Source of the DNA: Micavibrio sp. UBA6147
GTDB lineage: Bacteria > Pseudomonadota > Alphaproteobacteria > Micavibrionales > UBA1664
DNA length: 64,000 nt
NCBI GenBank assembly: GCA_002423185.1
Contig: DIUX01000002.1
Coordinates: 248,001 to 312,000, forward strand
Direction: 5' to 3'
A program made the position numbers and the translations under genes. Position 1 is the stretch's first letter; each line of letters opens with the position of its first letter. This document shows, piece by piece, positions 61,849 through 64,000 of this stretch. The notes under the pieces were generated by a model. That model saw only the letters and a list, made by a program, of their open reading frames with translations, was not told the DNA's origin and did no database searches.

Positions 61849-63573
61849 TTATTCGATCAAGTGCAAAACTGCGTTTCTGGGGTCAATCAAACCCGACCGA
61901 ACAAGGTCAACAACCCCTTCACCGCGTGAATAAAACACAACGCCGTCAACGCGCGTCACGTCATTGACGTTCTCCATCAACGCTTTATAAACCGCATCAC
62001 GCCCCCCGATTGGCGTTGTAATCAACAACCCGTCGAGCAGCAAAGTCCGCCCCAAAATCCCCGTACGGTTACACAAATCGCACCCCGTAAGGTTATGGGT
62101 GCTGACCCCCGTTTTATTTTCAACGCCGAGAACTTTAATCTCGGCCTCCGTCAACACCTCATCCGCGCGGGTTTTGTGGGCGCAGCCTTGGCACAGGGTT
62201 TTAATCAAGCGCTGGTTCAAAATCGCGCGCATTTGTTGCGCCAATGTATAGGTCGAGGCACGCTCCCGCGTGGACGGCATCAACGACCGCAAGCGTTCAA
62301 AGGTCTGAAGCGCCGTATCCGCGTGAATGGTTGAAATAACGGTGTGTCCGGATTCCGCGGCGCGTAAGGCCGTTTCAACGGTTTCGCCGTCCCGCATCTC
62401 CCCGATCACGATATAATCGGGGTCATGACGCATCGAGGCGCGGATCAAGTCGCCAAATTCGCCGCCGACCGAGCCGGGGCGCACTTGCCACTGTGTTGCG
62501 TAACGCAATTCATATTCAATCGGGTCTTCAATCGTCAAAACATGGCGGCGGCGGCGGTCAATTTTTTGCACGCACGCATACATCGTGGTGGTTTTACCGG
62601 ATCCCGTAGGGCCGGAGAGCAAAATCAAGCCCCCGCCCCCTTTAATCTCCGGCGACAATTGGCGCGACAGGAATTCTGCGATTTCCTCATGGCGGCGGAA
62701 CAATTCGTCAAACCCCTTCAACGCCGCACGGTCAAGCAAACGAAGGGTGAGTTTTTCACCGTCCTGCCCCTGCGGCCCCGCCGCAACCCGCACGTCAATT
62801 CCGCGCCCTTGCCACGTGAAGCCAAAGCGTCCGTCTTTTGGTGTCGTTCTGTCCCCGAAGTTCAACCCCGCATCGCGTTTAAGCAAGGTCGTCAAACGCG
62901 CCATCGCATCGGACGGCAACAAATGCATCGGCATCAAGTCACCGTCAATACGGTACTTGATCCAGTTCGGTGCGTCCGACGCATTATCCTGCACCAAGTG
63001 AATATCGGAAGAGCGCATCTGAAGCGCCTCCGCCATCATGTCGCGCATGAATTGGTTGAGCATCAAGCCGTTATCAATATCCGCCAGCCATTCCGCCAAG
63101 GTTTTTTCGCATCGATCCGCCGACAAATCGTGAACCGCGCGGAGCGTATCAAGCAATTCCGCCCGATCCCAAATCTCGGTGACCACTTCGTTGACGCGGA
63201 ACCCGCTTCGGGTGATCGTGGATACAAGGGAATCTGTTTGGCGGTCGCTCAATTCCTGAAGCGGCGCAATCTTCAAAATACCTTTTTCAAGCGCGATCAA
63301 GTGAACACTGAGTGGCAACCACGTTTGCACCGGCAAAACCGATCGCAACTGGTCCCCTGACGCCGTTTCTTTGACCGTTTCACTGTCATGGTCGCCGGGC
63401 GAGAGCGCGCCAGCGGCATCAAGCAATTGTTCCGTTGAACGGGCAATCCCTTGTTCAAGCAACAAAGCCCGCTCGCGCTGAACCATGTCCAGATAGCGTT
63501 CGCGCCCTTCATCCGGTTTGCGCCGGATGGCGGGTCTTATGCCTGCTGTATTTTGGGTATTGCCGTCAACCAT
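61849..63573 (-). CDS. Pilus/secretion assembly ATPase (PilB/GspE family)
   Basis: This 574-aa secretion ATPase shows SSDIHL (188-193), VRVAAGPQGQDGEKLTLRLL, Walker A GPTGSGKT (321-328), the Asp box, Walker B IGEMRDGETVETALRAAESG, the His box STIHAD and a four-Cys zinc motif (C..C ... C..C) near the C-terminus. All catalytic elements are intact. It is the cytoplasmic motor for assembly of the prepilin-like proteins. Combination with an R64/PilQ-like gene order suggests a thin-pilus or type IVb system. Confidence 0.94.
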   Translation of the reverse strand: MVDGNTQNTAGIRPAIRRKPDEGRERYLDMVQRERALLLEQGIARSTEQLLDAAGALSPGDHDSETVKETASGDQLRSVLPVQTWLPLSVHLIALEKGILKIAPLQELSDRQTDSLVSTITRSGFRVNEVVTEIWDRAELLDTLRAVHDLSADRCEKTLAEWLADIDNGLMLNQFMRDMMAEALQMRSSDIHLVQDNASDAPNWIKYRIDGDLMPMHLLPSDAMARLTTLLKRDAGLNFGDRTTPKDGRFGFTWQGRGIDVRVAAGPQGQDGEKLTLRLLDRAALKGFDELFRRHEEIAEFLSRQLSPEIKGGGGLILLSGPTGSGKTTTMYACVQKIDRRRRHVLTIEDPIEYELRYATQWQVRPGSVGGEFGDLIRASMRHDPDYIVIGEMRDGETVETALRAAESGHTVISTIHADTALQTFERLRSLMPSTRERASTYTLAQQMRAILNQRLIKTLCQGCAHKTRADEVLTEAEIKVLGVENKTGVSTHNLTGCDLCNRTGILGRTLLLDGLLITTPIGGRDAVYKALMENVNDVTRVDGVVFYSRGEGVVDLVRSGLIDPRNAVLHLIE

Positions 63574-63639
63574 TGTTGTAAAAACCCCTCGCGTTCATCA
63601 AGATTCACTTGCCCCCCAAGCGATTCTTGAAAGCTTAGC

Positions 63640-64000
63640 TTAATTCTCGCTTGTTGAGCCGCCCGTTATCGCAACCGCAGAGCCACCAGCGGCGCTCTTG
63701 GTCGACAAGGATCGATCAAAGACAAGCGTCACTTCGCTTTTCCCATTTTTCAATTGTACACCAGTCGGCGTAATTTTGGGATTCCATTCTACACCGCCCA
63801 AGATAATCGGGGTGTCGTTGCTCACGATCCTGCTGCCCCCGGGGCCCGAAACAATCGCGTGTTTGCCCGCCAAAGATGTCACGACAAACCCGTCCAGAAC
63901 CGGCACGGAATCCATCAAATCATCCTCATCAACGCCTTCCATACGGAAGACAGGCTTGCTGTCCATGCTCACGGCTTCCGTCGCACCGCCGCGAACGGGC
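63640..64000 (-). CDS. C-terminal part of a gene running off the window, pilus-like operon
   Basis: At least 120 codons are in the window; the frame is open to the right edge, so the GTG at 63972 is probably internal. The visible part is a beta-rich periplasmic-type domain (VPVLDGFVVTSLAGKHAIVS, GSRIVSNDTPIILGGVEWNP, KSEVTLVFDRS). This would fit a PilP/GspC-like assembly protein, but that is only position and composition. It precedes the ATPase gene by 66 bases in the same direction. Confidence 0.6.
   Translation of the reverse strand, partial: PVRGGATEAVSMDSKPVFRMEGVDEDDLMDSVPVLDGFVVTSLAGKHAIVSGPGGSRIVSNDTPIILGGVEWNPKITPTGVQLKNGKSEVTLVFDRSLSTKSAAGGSAVAITGGSTSEN

Overview
This 64 kb window is from the chromosome of an alphaproteobacterium. 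The evidence is a transhydrogenase alpha chain split into PntAA and PntAB, the gene run ftsZ-lpxC-bamD-recN-ligA after the division cluster, DAP-type MurE, and GANTC and DnaA sites at cell-division promoters. I see no tRNA, rRNA, CRISPR array, insertion sequence or prophage. Several proteins carry low-complexity terminal extensions (PntAA, BamD, FtsZ, MurG, MurF, NadE). A lineage near Micavibrio or Rhodospirillales is my inference only.

Layout. 1-3.6 kb (+): pntAA tail, pntAB, pntB, an alpha/beta hydrolase and a 71-aa conserved-type small protein. 3.6-31.4 kb (-): one long division and envelope block. In transcription order it runs mraZ, rsmH, ftsL, ftsI, murE, murF, mraY, murD, ftsW, murG, murC, murB, a small unknown gene, ddl, ftsQ, ftsA, ftsZ, lpxC, bamD, recN, ligA, and a cytidine-deaminase-like gene. 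Many genes overlap by 4-11 bases, which suggests translational coupling. Three control regions stand out. Upstream of mraZ there are five 10-bp-phased TGG(G) boxes (a likely MraZ operator) and a perfect DnaA box. Upstream of ftsQ and of ftsZ lies the same TAGACT -10-like element fused to a GATTC methylation-type site. The ftsA-ftsZ gap also holds DnaA boxes and four GANTC sites. Between mraZ and the RNase P RNA lies a 64-aa membrane-protein gene with its own promoter and terminator.

32-36.2 kb: rnpB, an AmpD/AmiD-type amidase, a UMF1/MFS transporter, a DUF167 protein and a YdcF-like protein. 36.3-46.3 kb: succinate dehydrogenase (sdhC, sdhD, sdhA ... sdhB), interrupted between sdhA and sdhB by about 6.3 kb. 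The interruption holds a twin-GGDEF protein, a divergent operon of five tandem paralogues of a family I do not recognise, and an HD-type hydrolase. A 27-bp near-palindrome overlaps a TTGACA box in the divergent promoter region. This is the best candidate in the window for an undescribed system.

46.3-57 kb: exported MsrB, glutamine-dependent NAD synthetase, pyridoxal kinase, a DCC/HTTM membrane pair, an unknown protein, aspartate-semialdehyde dehydrogenase and an orphan PAS-kinase-REC-REC-HPt protein. 57.2-64 kb (-): a type IV pilus/type II secretion-like operon with a PilB/GspE ATPase, a PilC/GspF platform protein, two unrecognised membrane proteins, two unusual prepilin-like proteins and the end of another gene running off the window. 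A repeat-rich gap and a strong terminator close it.
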